The position numbers and the translations under genes were made by a program. A stretch of DNA of 64,000 nucleotides from Nevskiaceae bacterium (GTDB lineage Bacteria; Pseudomonadota; Gammaproteobacteria; Nevskiales; Nevskiaceae): NCBI GenBank assembly GCA_008012115.1, contig SSEB01000012.1, positions 1 to 64,000 of the forward strand. The letters run 5' to 3'. How positions within the stretch are numbered: position 1 is the stretch's first letter; the number at the start of each line of letters is the position of its first letter. Under the pieces are notes generated by a model. That model was not told the DNA's origin and did not search any database. It saw only the letters and a list, made by a program, of their open reading frames with translations. Shown one piece after another: positions 24,568 to 36,192 of the stretch.

Positions 24568-26123
24568 ACGCGGTGCGGCTGCTCGCCATCGACGTCGGCA
24601 CGCAGAGCGCGCGTGCCATCGTGTTCGATGCGCAGGGCCATCTGCTGGCCAAGGCACAGACGCCGATCGAGCCGGTCTACCACTCGCCGCAACCGGGCTG
24701 GGCCGAGCAGGACCCGGAAACCTACTGGAACGCCGTACGCAGCAGTTGCGAACGCCTGTGGCGCGAGGGTGCCGTCAAGCCGGCCGAGATCACCGGCCTG
24801 TCGTTGACCACGCAACGCGCGACCATGATCTGCGTCGACGGCGCCGGCCGTGTGCTGCGGCCGGCGACGGTGTGGCTGGACCAGCGCCGCTGCGAGCAGC
24901 CGCCGGACATGGGGCCGTGGTGGAACGCCGCGTTCCGTCTCGCCGGGGCGACGCCGCTGATCCGCCACTTCCAGGCCGAGGCCGAGGCCAACTGGCTGGC
25001 GCAGCACCAGCCGGAACTCTGGCGGGAGACGCGCCGCTTCCTGTTCCTCTCCGGCTGGCTCACGCATCGCCTGGTCGGCGATTACGTCGACTCCTCCGGC
25101 TGCCAGGTCGGCTTCGTGCCTTTCGACTACAAGCGCCAGCGCTGGGCGGCGCCCAGCGATTTCAAATGGCGCGCGGTGGCGGTGCGACCCGAGCAGCTGC
25201 CGACGCTTGTGCCGCCCGGTGGACGGCTGGGGACGCTGGCGGCCGAGGCGGCGGCCCAGCTCGGCCTGCCTGCGGGTCTGCCGGTGATTGCCGCCGCCGC
25301 CGACAAGGCCTGCGAGGTGCTCGGCTGCGGCGCGCTCGAACCGGATACGGCGCAACTGTCGTTCGGCACCACCGCGACCATCAACACCACGCAGCCGCGC
25401 TACGTCGAGGTGCAGCGGATGCTGCCGGCCTATCCGGCGGCCATGCCCGGCGCCTGGAATACGGAAATCCAGATCTACCGCGGCTTCTGGATGGTGAGCT
25501 GGTTCAAACGGGAGTTCGCGCACCGCGAGCAGGCGCTGGCCCGCGAGCGCGGCGTGCCGGTGGAAGCGCTGTTCGACGACCTGATCCGCGACGTGCCGCC
25601 GGGCTCGATGGGCCTGACGCTGCAGCCGTACTGGTCGCCCGGTGTGCGTGAGCCGGGGCCCGAGGCCAAGGGTGCGATCATCGGCTTCGGCGACGTGCAC
25701 ACGCGCGCGCACCTCTACCGCGCGATCATCGAAGGACTGGTCTACAGCCTGCGCGCCGGGCGCGAGCAGATCGAACGCCGCATCCGGCGGCCGATCACGC
25801 GCCTGGTGGTGGCCGGCGGCGGTTCGCAGAGCGATGAAGCCATGCAGATCACCGCCGACATCTTCGGCCTGACCGCGGAACGTCCGGAGATTTACGAAAC
25901 CTCGGCGCTGGGCGCGGCGATGAACCTGGCCGTCGGCCTGGGCGTGCACGCGGATTACGCCACGGCCGTGCGGACGATGGCCCGCATCGGGCGTCGCTTT
26001 GCGCCGCGGCCCGAGGCGCAAAAGACCTACGATGCGCTGTACCGCGAGGTCTACCGCGAGCTGTATCCGCGGCTCAAGCCGCTGTACCAGCGCATCCGCG
26101 CAGTGACGGGCTATCCGCCCTGA
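24564..26123 (+). CDS. FGGY-family carbohydrate kinase
   Basis: ATP-dependent sugar or polyol kinase of the glycerol/xylulose kinase superfamily. From ATG 24564 it has 519 residues. It starts RLLAIDVGTQSARAIVFD (phosphate-binding loop), has CEVLGCGALEPD and LSFGTTATINTT in the middle and LVVAGGGSQSDEAMQITADIFG, the adenosine motif, near residue 413. It is not a clear GlpK. It is translationally coupled to the GlpD-like gene, so glycerol or a related polyol is the likely substrate. It ends 2 bases before the convergent Mpo1-like gene. Confidence 0.85.
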   Translation: MNAVRLLAIDVGTQSARAIVFDAQGHLLAKAQTPIEPVYHSPQPGWAEQDPETYWNAVRSSCERLWREGAVKPAEITGLSLTTQRATMICVDGAGRVLRPATVWLDQRRCEQPPDMGPWWNAAFRLAGATPLIRHFQAEAEANWLAQHQPELWRETRRFLFLSGWLTHRLVGDYVDSSGCQVGFVPFDYKRQRWAAPSDFKWRAVAVRPEQLPTLVPPGGRLGTLAAEAAAQLGLPAGLPVIAAAADKACEVLGCGALEPDTAQLSFGTTATINTTQPRYVEVQRMLPAYPAAMPGAWNTEIQIYRGFWMVSWFKREFAHREQALARERGVPVEALFDDLIRDVPPGSMGLTLQPYWSPGVREPGPEAKGAIIGFGDVHTRAHLYRAIIEGLVYSLRAGREQIERRIRRPITRLVVAGGGSQSDEAMQITADIFGLTAERPEIYETSALGAAMNLAVGLGVHADYATAVRTMARIGRRFAPRPEAQKTYDALYREVYRELYPRLKPLYQRIRAVTGYPP

Positions 26124-26125
26124 GG

Positions 26126-26476
26126 TCAGCCCGCCTTGCGGAAGTTGTCGTACCAGCCGCCGCTGAGCACGAAGCGCGGGAAGGTCACGAACTGCTCGGC
26201 GCACACGCGCCGCACGAAATCCCAGGCGTCCTCGAAAGGCGTGGGCTGCACCGCCTCCTGTTCATGGCCCTTGCCCTGGGCGAACAGCGACAGCGCCATC
26301 AGGATCACGCCGCCCAGCGCGTGCAGCAACCCGGCGAAGAGCAGGGCGCTGAGCGCGTTGATGGCGCCGAGCCAGAACAGCGGCACCGCCACGATGTGGA
26401 TCAGCAGGTTGGTGCGGTTGCGGTGCTTGTCGCCGTAATCGCGCCACTGCCAGTCGAGCAGTTCGGAGAAAGTCAT
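26126..26476 (-). CDS. Mpo1-like (DUF962/YGL010w) membrane protein
   Basis: 116 residues with two membrane segments (about 26-44 and 46-64). The motif [22 protein letters not shown] and the C-terminal [14 protein letters not shown] match the DUF962/Mpo1-like family. Yeast Mpo1 is an iron-dependent dioxygenase for 2-hydroxy fatty acids, and the histidines here could be ligands; bacterial function is unproven. Its ATG overlaps the queF stop (ATGA), so it is co-translated with queF. Confidence 0.8.
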   Translation of the reverse strand: MTFSELLDWQWRDYGDKHRNRTNLLIHIVAVPLFWLGAINALSALLFAGLLHALGGVILMALSLFAQGKGHEQEAVQPTPFEDAWDFVRRVCAEQFVTFPRFVLSGGWYDNFRKAG

Positions 26477-26895
26477 GGCGTCATACCCTGGCCGGTGGGA
26501 TCGACATGCCAGGCCGCCGGCGGCAGTGCGCCCTTCCAGCCCTTGGCGCGATGCTCGACGCTGACATGGGTGTACACGCCGCCGCGCACGTTGAACACCG
26601 CGGTCAGGCGCAGGAAACGGGGCTTGGTGGTCCGCACCAGGTCCTCGAAGATTTCGTTGGTCACCGCCTCGTGGAACTTGCCCTCGTCACGGAAGCTCCA
26701 GATGTAGAGCTTGAGCGATTTCAGTTCCACGCAGAGCTTGTTCGGCACGTACTCGAGATACAGCGTGGCGAAATCCGGCTGACCGGTCTTGGGGCACAGG
26801 CAGGTGAACTCGGGCAGGCGCATGCGGATGGTGTAGTCGCGCGCCGGGGCCGGGCTGGGAAAGGTCTCGAGGGTTTTGCTGGGCTGCGTGGTCAT
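26473..26895 (-). CDS. queF: NADPH-dependent 7-cyano-7-deazaguanine reductase (type I QueF)
   Basis: Reduces preQ0 to preQ1 in queuosine synthesis. The ATG at 26895 gives 140 residues, the size of the unimodular type. The upstream in-frame start at 26952 would begin close to repeat copy 4 and is unlikely. [15 protein letters not shown] carries the nucleophilic cysteine and the aspartate, and LELKSLKLY-like [17 protein letters not shown] plus FHE are the NADPH/substrate motifs. gluQ in the same window acts on the queuosine end product. Confidence 0.95.
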   Translation of the reverse strand: MTTQPSKTLETFPSPAPARDYTIRMRLPEFTCLCPKTGQPDFATLYLEYVPNKLCVELKSLKLYIWSFRDEGKFHEAVTNEIFEDLVRTTKPRFLRLTAVFNVRGGVYTHVSVEHRAKGWKGALPPAAWHVDPTGQGMTP

Positions 26896-26935
26896 GGCGG
26901 TGGTCGGAAACGGATAACGAGAGGCATGGAACCCG

Positions 26936-27047
26936 TCACCCGCTGTTGGCATTTCCCCTGGGAAAGTTGTTAATAAATATTTATCGATTTTTAAAACGAT
27001 AGATATTTAATAACAACATCGAATTCGGAAACGGCGGCAGCGGGTGG
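26936..27047. repeat. 112-bp palindromic intergenic element, copy 4
   Basis: Ends TCACCCGCT (26936-26944) and AGCGGGTGG (27039-27047); core 26969-27014 begins GTTAATAAATAT and ends ATTTAATAAC, giving a long AT stem closing with TATCG / CGATA. Lies between divergent queF and smc. Confidence 0.9.
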
Positions 27048-27169
27048 CGGCTGTCAGCATCCGGACAGGCGTCGATGAAGATGCGATAGCGATAATTTAC
27101 ACTACCGGCCTTTAACGCCGCCCATCATTCCAACAGCGCCTGCCGCGGCGGGCCCACATTAGAGCTGCA

Positions 27170-30100
27170 ATGCGACTTTCCGGTATCAAAATCGCCGGGT
27201 TCAAATCCTTCGTGGACCCGACCCACCTGCCTTTGCCCGCGAATCTCACGGGTGTCGTCGGTCCCAACGGCTGCGGCAAGTCCAACGTCATCGACGCGGT
27301 GCGCTGGGTGCTGGGCGAGACCAGCATCAAGAACCTGCGCGCCGCCGATGCCGAGGACGTGATCTTCAACGGCTCCAAGACGCGCAAGCCGGTCGGCCGC
27401 GCCAGCGTCGAGCTGACCTTCGACAACAGCGACGGCCAGGTCGCCGGTCCCTACGCCGCCTACAGCGAGATCGCGGTGCGCCGCGAGCTGACGCGCGACG
27501 GCAATTCGCAGTATTACCTCAACGGCCGCAAGTGCCTGAAGCGCGACGTCACCGACCTGTTCCTCGGCACCGGCCTGGGCGGCAAGAACCAGTACGCGAT
27601 CATCGAGCAGGGCATGGTCTCGCGCATGATCGAGGCCAAGCCCGAGGAACTGCGCCAGTGGCTGGAAGAAGCCGCCGGCATCAGCAAGTACAAGGATCGC
27701 CGCAAGGAAACCGAGAGCCGCATCAAGCAGACGCGCGAGAACCTCGCGCGCCTCAACGACCTGCGCACGGAAATCGCGCAGCGCCTGGAAGTGCTGCAGA
27801 AACAGGCCGCCAACGCCGAGAAGTACAAGGAGTTCAAGACACAGGAGCGGCAGCTGCGCGCGGAAATCCTGGCGCTGCGCCAGCGTGCGCTGGTCGCGCA
27901 GTCCGGTTCGCACGAAAGCGCCATCGCCGAACTGGAGAAGGCGCTGGAGGAAGCCCGCGCCGCGGTGAAGCTGGGCGAGGACGCACGCGTCGCCGCCGAG
28001 ATCGAGCAGCGCGTTGCCGGCCAGGCGCTCAACGACGAGCAGAGCAAGGTCTACGAGGCCGAGGCCGCGCTGGCGCGCCAGGAGCAGAGCCTCACGCATG
28101 CGCGCGAGCTCAAGAGCCTCAAGGCGCGCGAGCTGGATGAACTGGCGCGGCGCATCGCCGATGTCGAGCGGCGCACGCAGGCCGAGCAGAAGCGACTGCA
28201 GGAACTGACGCAGGCGCTGGCGGCGCTGGACCAGAATGCCGCGACGTCGGCGCAGCGCGAATCCGACGCGCAGGGCGGCCTGATCGAGGCCGAAGAGAAT
28301 GCGCTGAAAGAGCAGAACCGCTGGGAGGAATTCACCCAGCGTGCCGAGACGCCGCTGTTCCAGACCGAGGGCGAGCGCGTGCGCGTGCAGCAGATGGAGC
28401 GCGCGCAGCTGCAGATCGAGGAGCGTCACAAGCGCCTGTCGGCGGAGCAGCAGTCGCTCAACATCGGTCCGATCCAGGCCAGCCTGTTCGACGTCGATGC
28501 CGAGCTGACCAATCTCAACAACGAGCTGTCGGAGGCGCAGACGCGCCTGCAGGCGCTGGACGGCGATCTGCAGCTGCTGCGGGACGAGCGCTCGGCGGCC
28601 GAGAAGGCGCTGCACGAGACGCGTCAGTCGCTGCAGACCGCGCGCGGCCGCATGGCCTCGCTGGAGACCCTGCAGCAGGCGGCGCTGCGCCAGGACGACG
28701 CCGAGCTCAACGCCTGGCTGCGCCAGCACCAGCTGCAGGACCTGCCGCGCCTGGCCTCGGCGCTGCAGGTGGCGCCGGGATGGGAATCGGCAGTCGAGCA
28801 CGCGCTGGACGGTCTGCTGCAGGCGCCCCTGCTGCCGCAGCTGTCGGAGCGCCTGCGCGCCATCGCCAATGCGCCCAAGGCCGGCGCCGTGCTGATCGGT
28901 CAGACCGCGGGCAACGCCGGTGCCGCCGGCACGCTGGCGGCGCACACGACCGGGCCGGCGGCGGTGATCGAATTCCTGTCGGCTATCCACGCCGTCGCCA
29001 GCAGCGAGGAAGCGCAGGCCCGCGCCGCGACCCTGGCGCCGGGTGAGTCGGTGATGACCGCCGACGGCATCTGGCGCGGCCGCGACTGGGTGCGCTACCC
29101 GCGCCGCGACGCCGACCGCAGCGGCGTGATCGCGCGTGGCCAGTTGCTCAAGCAGCTCAAGGCGCAGATCGACGAGCAGCAGCAGGCGGTGCTCGACAAG
29201 GAAAAGAATCTCGGCGACCTGCGCAACCGCATCCAGGCGCTGGAGGCGGAACGCCGCGACAAGTCCGGCCGTTTCGACCAGGCACGCGCGCGCCAGGCGC
29301 AGCGCATGGCCTTCCGCCAGGCCCAGGCCGTGCGGCTGGAGCAGACCGAGGCGCGCATGAACGCGCTGACCAAGGAGATCGACGGCCTCGCCGCGCAGCG
29401 CGAACAGCACACGCGCGAACTGGCGGAGACGCGCGAGCGCCTGGTCTCGCTGGAAGCACACGCGGCGCAACTGCGCGACGAGCGCACCCAGATCCAGCAG
29501 GCGATGGCGCGCACGCGCGACGCTGTGCAGCGCGCGCGCATGGCGCTGAACCAGGCGACGCAGGCGCGCAACGAACTCAACGTGCAGCTGGCCGGCAAGC
29601 GCAGCGCGCTGTCCGCGCTGGAGCAGACGCTGCGCGATCTCGCCGCCCAGGCGGAAACCCTGGCGGCGCAGAAGGCCGAGCAGGAAAAACTGGCGGCGGA
29701 GCTCGACCTGCCGTTGCAGAATCAGTCGCAGACCGTCGATCAGGCGCGGGCCGCGGTACAGGCCGCGCGTGACGTGCTGCGCGGCGCGCGCGAGCGCCTC
29801 GACGGCACCGAGAAGGTGCTCGCCGCCGCCGTCGCCGCGGCACGCAACGCCGAGTTCGCCAAGGACGCGGCGGTCGAAAAAGTGCAGGCCGCGCGCATCG
29901 AGTTTGAAAACCTCCGCGCCCGCCGCGAGGGCTTGTCGGCGCAGATCGAGGAGACCGGGCTGGACCGCGACGCGCTGTTCGCTGGTCTTGCCGAGGATGC
30001 CACCGCCGAAGCCTGGGAAGAGAAGCTGGCCGCCGTGCTGCGCCGCATCGACCGCCTGGGGGCGATCAACCTGGCCGCGATCCAGGAACTGGAAGAAGCG

Positions 30101-30685
30101 CAGGCGCGCGAGAAGTACCTGGGCGACCAGCATGCCGACCTGCATGGCGCGCTGGAGACGCTGGAAGAGGCGATCAAGAAGATCGACACCGAGACGCAGT
30201 CGCGCTTCAAGGAGACCTTCGACAAGGTCAACGACGTGTTCAAGGATCGCTTCCCGAAACTGTTCGGCGGCGGCGAGGCCTACCTGGAGCTGACCGGCGA
30301 GGATCTGCTCGACACTGGCGTGCGCGTGATGGCGCGCCCGCCGGGCAAGCGCAACAGCACCATTCACCTGCTCTCAGGCGGCGAGAAGGCGATGACCGCC
30401 GTGGCCCTGCTGCTGGCGCTGTTCCAGCTCAATCCGGCGCCGTTCTGCCTCATGGACGAAGTCGATGCGCCGCTGGACGACGCCAACGTCGGACGCTTCT
30501 GCGAGATTGTGCGAGAGATGTCGCATAACGTACAATTTATTATCATTACGCACAACAAGATCACGATGGAACTTGCCGCGCATTTGCACGGTGTCACGAT
30601 GCAGGAGCCGGGCGTATCGCGTCTGGTGAGCGTCGACGTGCAGCAGGCGGTGGAACTGGCCGGCAAGCCCGAGGCGAAAGAGTAA
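27170..30685 (+). CDS. smc: Chromosome partition protein SMC
   Basis: Condensin ATPase for chromosome segregation. The 1171-residue layout is complete: N-terminal head with Walker A GPNGCGKSNVIDA (about residues 32-44), a long coiled coil, a hinge at roughly 515-670 (glycine-rich, containing LIGQTAGNAGAAG), a second coiled coil and the C-terminal head with the signature LLSGGEKAMTAVALL and Walker B FCLMDEVDAPLDDAN. Smc together with ZipA downstream is typical of the gammaproteobacteria that keep SMC rather than MukB. It is 13 bases from zipA. Confidence 0.98.
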   Translation: MRLSGIKIAGFKSFVDPTHLPLPANLTGVVGPNGCGKSNVIDAVRWVLGETSIKNLRAADAEDVIFNGSKTRKPVGRASVELTFDNSDGQVAGPYAAYSEIAVRRELTRDGNSQYYLNGRKCLKRDVTDLFLGTGLGGKNQYAIIEQGMVSRMIEAKPEELRQWLEEAAGISKYKDRRKETESRIKQTRENLARLNDLRTEIAQRLEVLQKQAANAEKYKEFKTQERQLRAEILALRQRALVAQSGSHESAIAELEKALEEARAAVKLGEDARVAAEIEQRVAGQALNDEQSKVYEAEAALARQEQSLTHARELKSLKARELDELARRIADVERRTQAEQKRLQELTQALAALDQNAATSAQRESDAQGGLIEAEENALKEQNRWEEFTQRAETPLFQTEGERVRVQQMERAQLQIEERHKRLSAEQQSLNIGPIQASLFDVDAELTNLNNELSEAQTRLQALDGDLQLLRDERSAAEKALHETRQSLQTARGRMASLETLQQAALRQDDAELNAWLRQHQLQDLPRLASALQVAPGWESAVEHALDGLLQAPLLPQLSERLRAIANAPKAGAVLIGQTAGNAGAAGTLAAHTTGPAAVIEFLSAIHAVASSEEAQARAATLAPGESVMTADGIWRGRDWVRYPRRDADRSGVIARGQLLKQLKAQIDEQQQAVLDKEKNLGDLRNRIQALEAERRDKSGRFDQARARQAQRMAFRQAQAVRLEQTEARMNALTKEIDGLAAQREQHTRELAETRERLVSLEAHAAQLRDERTQIQQAMARTRDAVQRARMALNQATQARNELNVQLAGKRSALSALEQTLRDLAAQAETLAAQKAEQEKLAAELDLPLQNQSQTVDQARAAVQAARDVLRGARERLDGTEKVLAAAVAAARNAEFAKDAAVEKVQAARIEFENLRARREGLSAQIEETGLDRDALFAGLAEDATAEAWEEKLAAVLRRIDRLGAINLAAIQELEEAQAREKYLGDQHADLHGALETLEEAIKKIDTETQSRFKETFDKVNDVFKDRFPKLFGGGEAYLELTGEDLLDTGVRVMARPPGKRNSTIHLLSGGEKAMTAVALLLALFQLNPAPFCLMDEVDAPLDDANVGRFCEIVREMSHNVQFIIITHNKITMELAAHLHGVTMQEPGVSRLVSVDVQQAVELAGKPEAKE

Positions 30686-30698
30686 AGGTCGAACGAGC

Positions 30699-31442
30699 AT
30701 GAGCGCACTACAGTGGGCATTGCTGATCGTGGGAATCGTGGCGGTCCTCGCCATCTACGTGGTGAGCCGCCGCGAGAAGCGCGAGGTGAAGAACTGGACG
30801 CCGCCGACGGCGACGCCGCCCGCGTCCAAGCCGCCGGCCGGCGACCAGATGGAGATCTTCTCGCGCACCGGCGAGTTCGATGAGTTCGGCGTCGGCAAGC
30901 CGCGCAAGCGCGTGACCCCGACCATGCCCGGCGTGCCGGAGCGGCCGTTGCCGCTGGCGGAAGCGCCGGCGTCGGAGGCCCCCGCCGCGGGTGCCGCCGC
31001 GTCCGTCCCCGAGGCGACGCCGGCCAAGCCGGTGGAGCAGAAGATTGTCGCCATTCTCATCGCCGAGCGCGAAGGCGGACTGATCCTCGGCCCCAACCTG
31101 CACCGCGCGCTGCGCAACGAGGGCCTGATCTACGGCGAGCGCCAGATCTACCACCGCATGGACCTGGGCCAGCCGGTGTTCTCGGTGGCCGGCCTGCTCA
31201 AGCCCGGCCAGCTCAATCCCGCCGAGGCCGACAAGTTCACCACGCCGGGCCTGACCATGTTCATGGTGCTGCCCGGTGTGCCGGCGCCGGTGGACGCGGT
31301 GCGCGACATGCTCAACACCGCCAAGGCGCTGGCCAAGAGCCTCAAGAGTGAACTGTTCGACAACAAGCGCCAGCCCTTCACCGACGCCACCGAACGCGCG
31401 CTGCTCGCGGACATCGAGGACTGGGCGCGCCGCAACGCCTGA
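30699..31442 (+). CDS. zipA: Cell division protein ZipA
   Basis: Bitopic inner-membrane protein that tethers FtsZ to the membrane. 247 residues: an N-terminal membrane anchor (about 5-23) followed by a basic stretch, a Pro/Ala-rich linker (about 35-110) and a C-terminal FtsZ-binding domain beginning QKIVAILIAEREGGLILG. The order smc-zipA-ligA is conserved in many gammaproteobacteria. Confidence 0.95.
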   Translation: MSALQWALLIVGIVAVLAIYVVSRREKREVKNWTPPTATPPASKPPAGDQMEIFSRTGEFDEFGVGKPRKRVTPTMPGVPERPLPLAEAPASEAPAAGAAASVPEATPAKPVEQKIVAILIAEREGGLILGPNLHRALRNEGLIYGERQIYHRMDLGQPVFSVAGLLKPGQLNPAEADKFTTPGLTMFMVLPGVPAPVDAVRDMLNTAKALAKSLKSELFDNKRQPFTDATERALLADIEDWARRNA

Positions 31443-33533
<2,091 letters not shown>

Positions 33534-33569
33534 CATGGCGATGACGATGCGAACTGTCGGAGGGCGGCG

Positions 33570-33965
33570 ATGAAACGGATCCTGATCGTGCTGTCGGCGC
33601 TGCTGCTGGCGACCGGCGTCAACACTGCCAGCGCCGCGAAGACCGACAAGCCGCTGGCGATCCTGATCGCCGCCGACTGGTGCTACAACTGCAAGATCAT
33701 CAAACCCAAGCTGCAGCAGGCTTACCAGGGGTTCGAGAACAGGATCGAGTTCGTGACCCTGGACGTCACCGACGATGCGCGCCTGCAGAAGGCGCAGCAG
33801 CAGGCCGCGCAACTGGGTCAGCCGCAGCTGCTGCAAGGCCAGTTCGCCACCGGCTGGGTGGACCTGATCGACCGCAGCGGCAAACCCGTCGGCGAACTCA
33901 AGCAGGACATGAGCGTGGCGCAGATGCGCACGGCGCTTGAAGCGCTGGCCGACCGCCGCGATTGA
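33570..33965 (+). CDS. Periplasmic thioredoxin-like protein
   Basis: 131 residues with a signal peptide (cleavage near TASAA, residues 19-23) and a thioredoxin fold whose active site is W37-C38-Y39-N40-C41. The remaining sequence (EFVTLDVTDDARLQ, then WVDLIDRSGKPVGEL in place of the cis-proline block) fits a truncated periplasmic thioredoxin. Its partner is unknown. It starts after GGAGGG downstream of ligA and converges on the amidohydrolase, with repeat copy 5 between them. Confidence 0.8.
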   Translation: MKRILIVLSALLLATGVNTASAAKTDKPLAILIAADWCYNCKIIKPKLQQAYQGFENRIEFVTLDVTDDARLQKAQQQAAQLGQPQLLQGQFATGWVDLIDRSGKPVGELKQDMSVAQMRTALEALADRRD

Positions 33966-33996
33966 CGCGAGGCGTCGCCCGCACTCGATTTTTTTG

Positions 33997-34108
33997 CCAC
34001 CCGCTGTGCCACATGCGCCACGCGATGGCGTTATAAAAAATATATCGATTAATAATTCGATAAATAATTTATAACTAATTCTCTAGGGAAAAACCGTAGA
34101 GCGGGTGG
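33997..34108. repeat. 112-bp palindromic intergenic element, copy 5
   Basis: Ends CCACCCGCT (33997-34005) and AGCGGGTGG (34100-34108); core 34030-34075 begins GTTATAAA and ends TTTATAAC, with inner TATCGA / TCGATA completing a 19-position hairpin around an 8-base loop. Lies between convergent genes, ending 6 bases from the amidohydrolase stop. Confidence 0.9.
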
Positions 34109-34114
34109 CGGCTT

Positions 34115-35542
34115 TCAAGGCCCCGCCGCGGCCTCCGCGGCCTGGTCGAGCAGGGCCTGCAGCGCCGCGCGCTGCAGCAGGCGGCCATCGAGGATCACGG
34201 CATCGATCCGGCGCGTGTTGCGGATGTCGGCGCGCGGGTCGGCGTCCAGCAGCACCAGGTCCGCGCGCGCGCCAGGCGCGATCACGCCCGTGTCTCCGAG
34301 TCCGAAGTAGTCGCCGGCATTGCGCGTCGCGCTTTGCAGCGCTTCCATCGGCGTGAGACCGGCTGCGACCAGTTCGGCAAGCTCGTCGTGCAGGCTGAAG
34401 CCGGGCACGGCCTCGCCGTCGGGCGCGTCGCTGCCGGCGAGAAAACGGACGCCGGCTTTTCGCATCAGCGCGATCTGGCCGCGGTCCATGTCGAAGTAGC
34501 GCCGTTCCAGCGTCTGGCGCGCGGCGTCGCGTCCCTGCAGTCGCGCATCCTGGCCGGGGTCGAAACGCCAGCGCTGGTCGTGGGGCACGTAGCGCAGCAG
34601 CGCCGCATCCGGCGCGGCCTGTTCCGGAAACGCATAGGCGCGCCGCTGCACCAGCGTCGGCGTCTGCCAGGTGGCGTTGCAGGCGAACAGGGCGAACAGG
34701 GCCTGCGCCCTCGCCGGGTCGTAGCTGTCGAGCACGGCTTGCAGGTAGTGGGCGCGCAATTGCCGACGCTCATCGACGTCGGTGCTGTCCAGCGCCCGGG
34801 CCTTTTCGCGCATCAGGGCGTCCTCCTGCGACGAGCAGGCGAACAGGACGTTGAATAAATGCTCGATGCTCTTCTGTCCGGCCTGCGAGGCCTCGCGCGC
34901 ACTGACCGCAAGCGGCACGTGGCCGGCGAACGTGATGTGGTGCGCCCTCGCGGTGGCGGCGAGCGCAAAGTAAGCGTCGCGTGGCAGCCGGTTGTAGACC
35001 TTGAGAAAGTCGGCGCCGGCGCGCTGCAGGTCGAGGACTGCCTGCGCGGCATCGTCGGCGTTGCGCAGGACGCGGGTGATCGAGGGCAGGGTGGGATAAG
35101 GGCCGTCGAGCAGCGGACCCGGCGCGATGAAGCGCGGCCCGAGCCGCGAGCCGTCCGCAATTTCGCGCCGCAGGCGCGCAATCTCGTCGAAGCCCAGGTC
35201 GCCGCCCATATCACGGAAGCCGACGACGCCATTGGCGATCAGCAGCGGGAAATAAGCCTCGGGGCGGCCCTTGCGCAGCAGGTGCACGTGCATGTCCCAA
35301 AGGCCGGGAATCAGGTAACGGCCACGCGCTTCGATGCGCTGCGTGTCCGGCGGCGCCACCAGCGCCTTGCCGACGGAGACGATGCGGCCATCGCGCAGCA
35401 GCACATCAGCGTCGCCCAGTGGCGCCGCACCGCTGGCGTCGATGACGGTGGCGTGGGCGATCAGCAGCGGCGGCGGAAAATCCGCCGCCACGGCCGCCAT
35501 TGGCAGCAGGATCGCAAACAACAGGTGGCGCGACACGGCCAT
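34115..35542 (-). CDS. Secreted metal-dependent amidohydrolase
   Basis: 475 residues with a signal peptide (residues 1-19, ending AVAA) and an imidazolonepropionase/prolidase-like amidohydrolase fold. The metal ligands visible are DMHVH (HxH of strand 1), the carboxylated-lysine region DFLKVYN, GH in ITFAGHVP, H in SIEHLFN and D in GSDAPDGE. The outer beta-sandwich surrounds the barrel (VIDASGAAPLGDADVLLRDGRI at the start, GARADLVLLDADP at the end). The substrate cannot be told from sequence; secreted members include peptidases and cyclic-amide hydrolases. Confidence 0.85.
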   Translation of the reverse strand: MAVSRHLLFAILLPMAAVAADFPPPLLIAHATVIDASGAAPLGDADVLLRDGRIVSVGKALVAPPDTQRIEARGRYLIPGLWDMHVHLLRKGRPEAYFPLLIANGVVGFRDMGGDLGFDEIARLRREIADGSRLGPRFIAPGPLLDGPYPTLPSITRVLRNADDAAQAVLDLQRAGADFLKVYNRLPRDAYFALAATARAHHITFAGHVPLAVSAREASQAGQKSIEHLFNVLFACSSQEDALMREKARALDSTDVDERRQLRAHYLQAVLDSYDPARAQALFALFACNATWQTPTLVQRRAYAFPEQAAPDAALLRYVPHDQRWRFDPGQDARLQGRDAARQTLERRYFDMDRGQIALMRKAGVRFLAGSDAPDGEAVPGFSLHDELAELVAAGLTPMEALQSATRNAGDYFGLGDTGVIAPGARADLVLLDADPRADIRNTRRIDAVILDGRLLQRAALQALLDQAAEAAAGP

Positions 35543-35615
35543 GCGGGCATGCTAGCGCGCCTGCGCGTGGACGTTTGTTCCGGCGCAGCCCTGCGTCGGC
35601 ATGACGGCAAGCCGC

Positions 35616-35894
35616 CTAGCGCGAGCGGGCCGCCTCTTCCGGCGTCTGGGCGCGGATGCTGAGAGCGTGGATGTCGGTCTGCATCAGTGCGCCCAGCGCC
35701 TCGTAGACGCGGCGGTGGCGGGCGATAGGGGTGAGCCCTGCAAAGCGGGACGAGACGATATGCACGCTGTAATGGCCGCGGCCGGTGGCGGCGCCGGCAT
35801 GGCCGGCGTGCAGATGACTGTCGTCGACCAGTTCCAGCGAGACCGGCTGCAGGGCACCTTCCAGCGCGGCGCGGATCGTCGCGATGCGGCTCAC
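35616..35894 (-). CDS. BolA/IbaG-family protein
   Basis: 92-residue class II KH-like fold. [36 protein letters not shown]-type features are visible: the H-x-G-H region that can ligate a 2Fe-2S cluster with a monothiol glutaredoxin, and the conserved RHR block. It forms the end of a yciB-yciI-bolA operon, the ATG overlapping the yciI stop. grxD in this window is a plausible partner. Confidence 0.85.
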   Translation of the reverse strand: MSRIATIRAALEGALQPVSLELVDDSHLHAGHAGAATGRGHYSVHIVSSRFAGLTPIARHRRVYEALGALMQTDIHALSIRAQTPEEAARSR

Positions 35895-36190
35895 GGCAGC
35901 GTGTGGAGAAAGGGCGTGACGTCGATGTGCGAGTAGATGCCGGCGGCGACGTAAGGATCGGCGTCGGCCCAGGCGCGCGCGGCGGCGAGGTCGGGAAACT
36001 CGGCGACGATGAGGCTGCCGACAAAGCCGGCCGGGCCGGGATCGGCGGCGTCGATGGCCGGGCGTGGACCGGCCAGCACCAGGCGTCCCTCATCCTTGAG
36101 CCGCAGCAGGCGCGCAACGTGCGCCGGTCGCGTGGCCTTGCGCTTGTCGAGGCTGTCCGGCGCGTCGTGACCCAGGATCATGTAGAGCAT
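35891..36190 (-). CDS. yciI: YciI family protein
   Basis: 99 residues with the dimeric alpha/beta-barrel YCII fold: [17 protein letters not shown] at the start, then [21 protein letters not shown] and [20 protein letters not shown]. The H and D pair of the putative active site is present. Function is unproven. I chose ATG 36190, which directly follows the yciB stop; upstream codons overlap yciB. It is coupled to the bolA-like gene. Confidence 0.9.
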   Translation of the reverse strand: MLYMILGHDAPDSLDKRKATRPAHVARLLRLKDEGRLVLAGPRPAIDAADPGPAGFVGSLIVAEFPDLAAARAWADADPYVAAGIYSHIDVTPFLHTLP

Positions 36191-36192
36191 GG

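Noticed and set aside
27125-30367. 1080-codon open frame antisense to smc
   Set aside because: It is a composition shadow of the GC-rich smc frame: Leu/Arg/Ala-rich repetitive product, no ribosome site, no domain.
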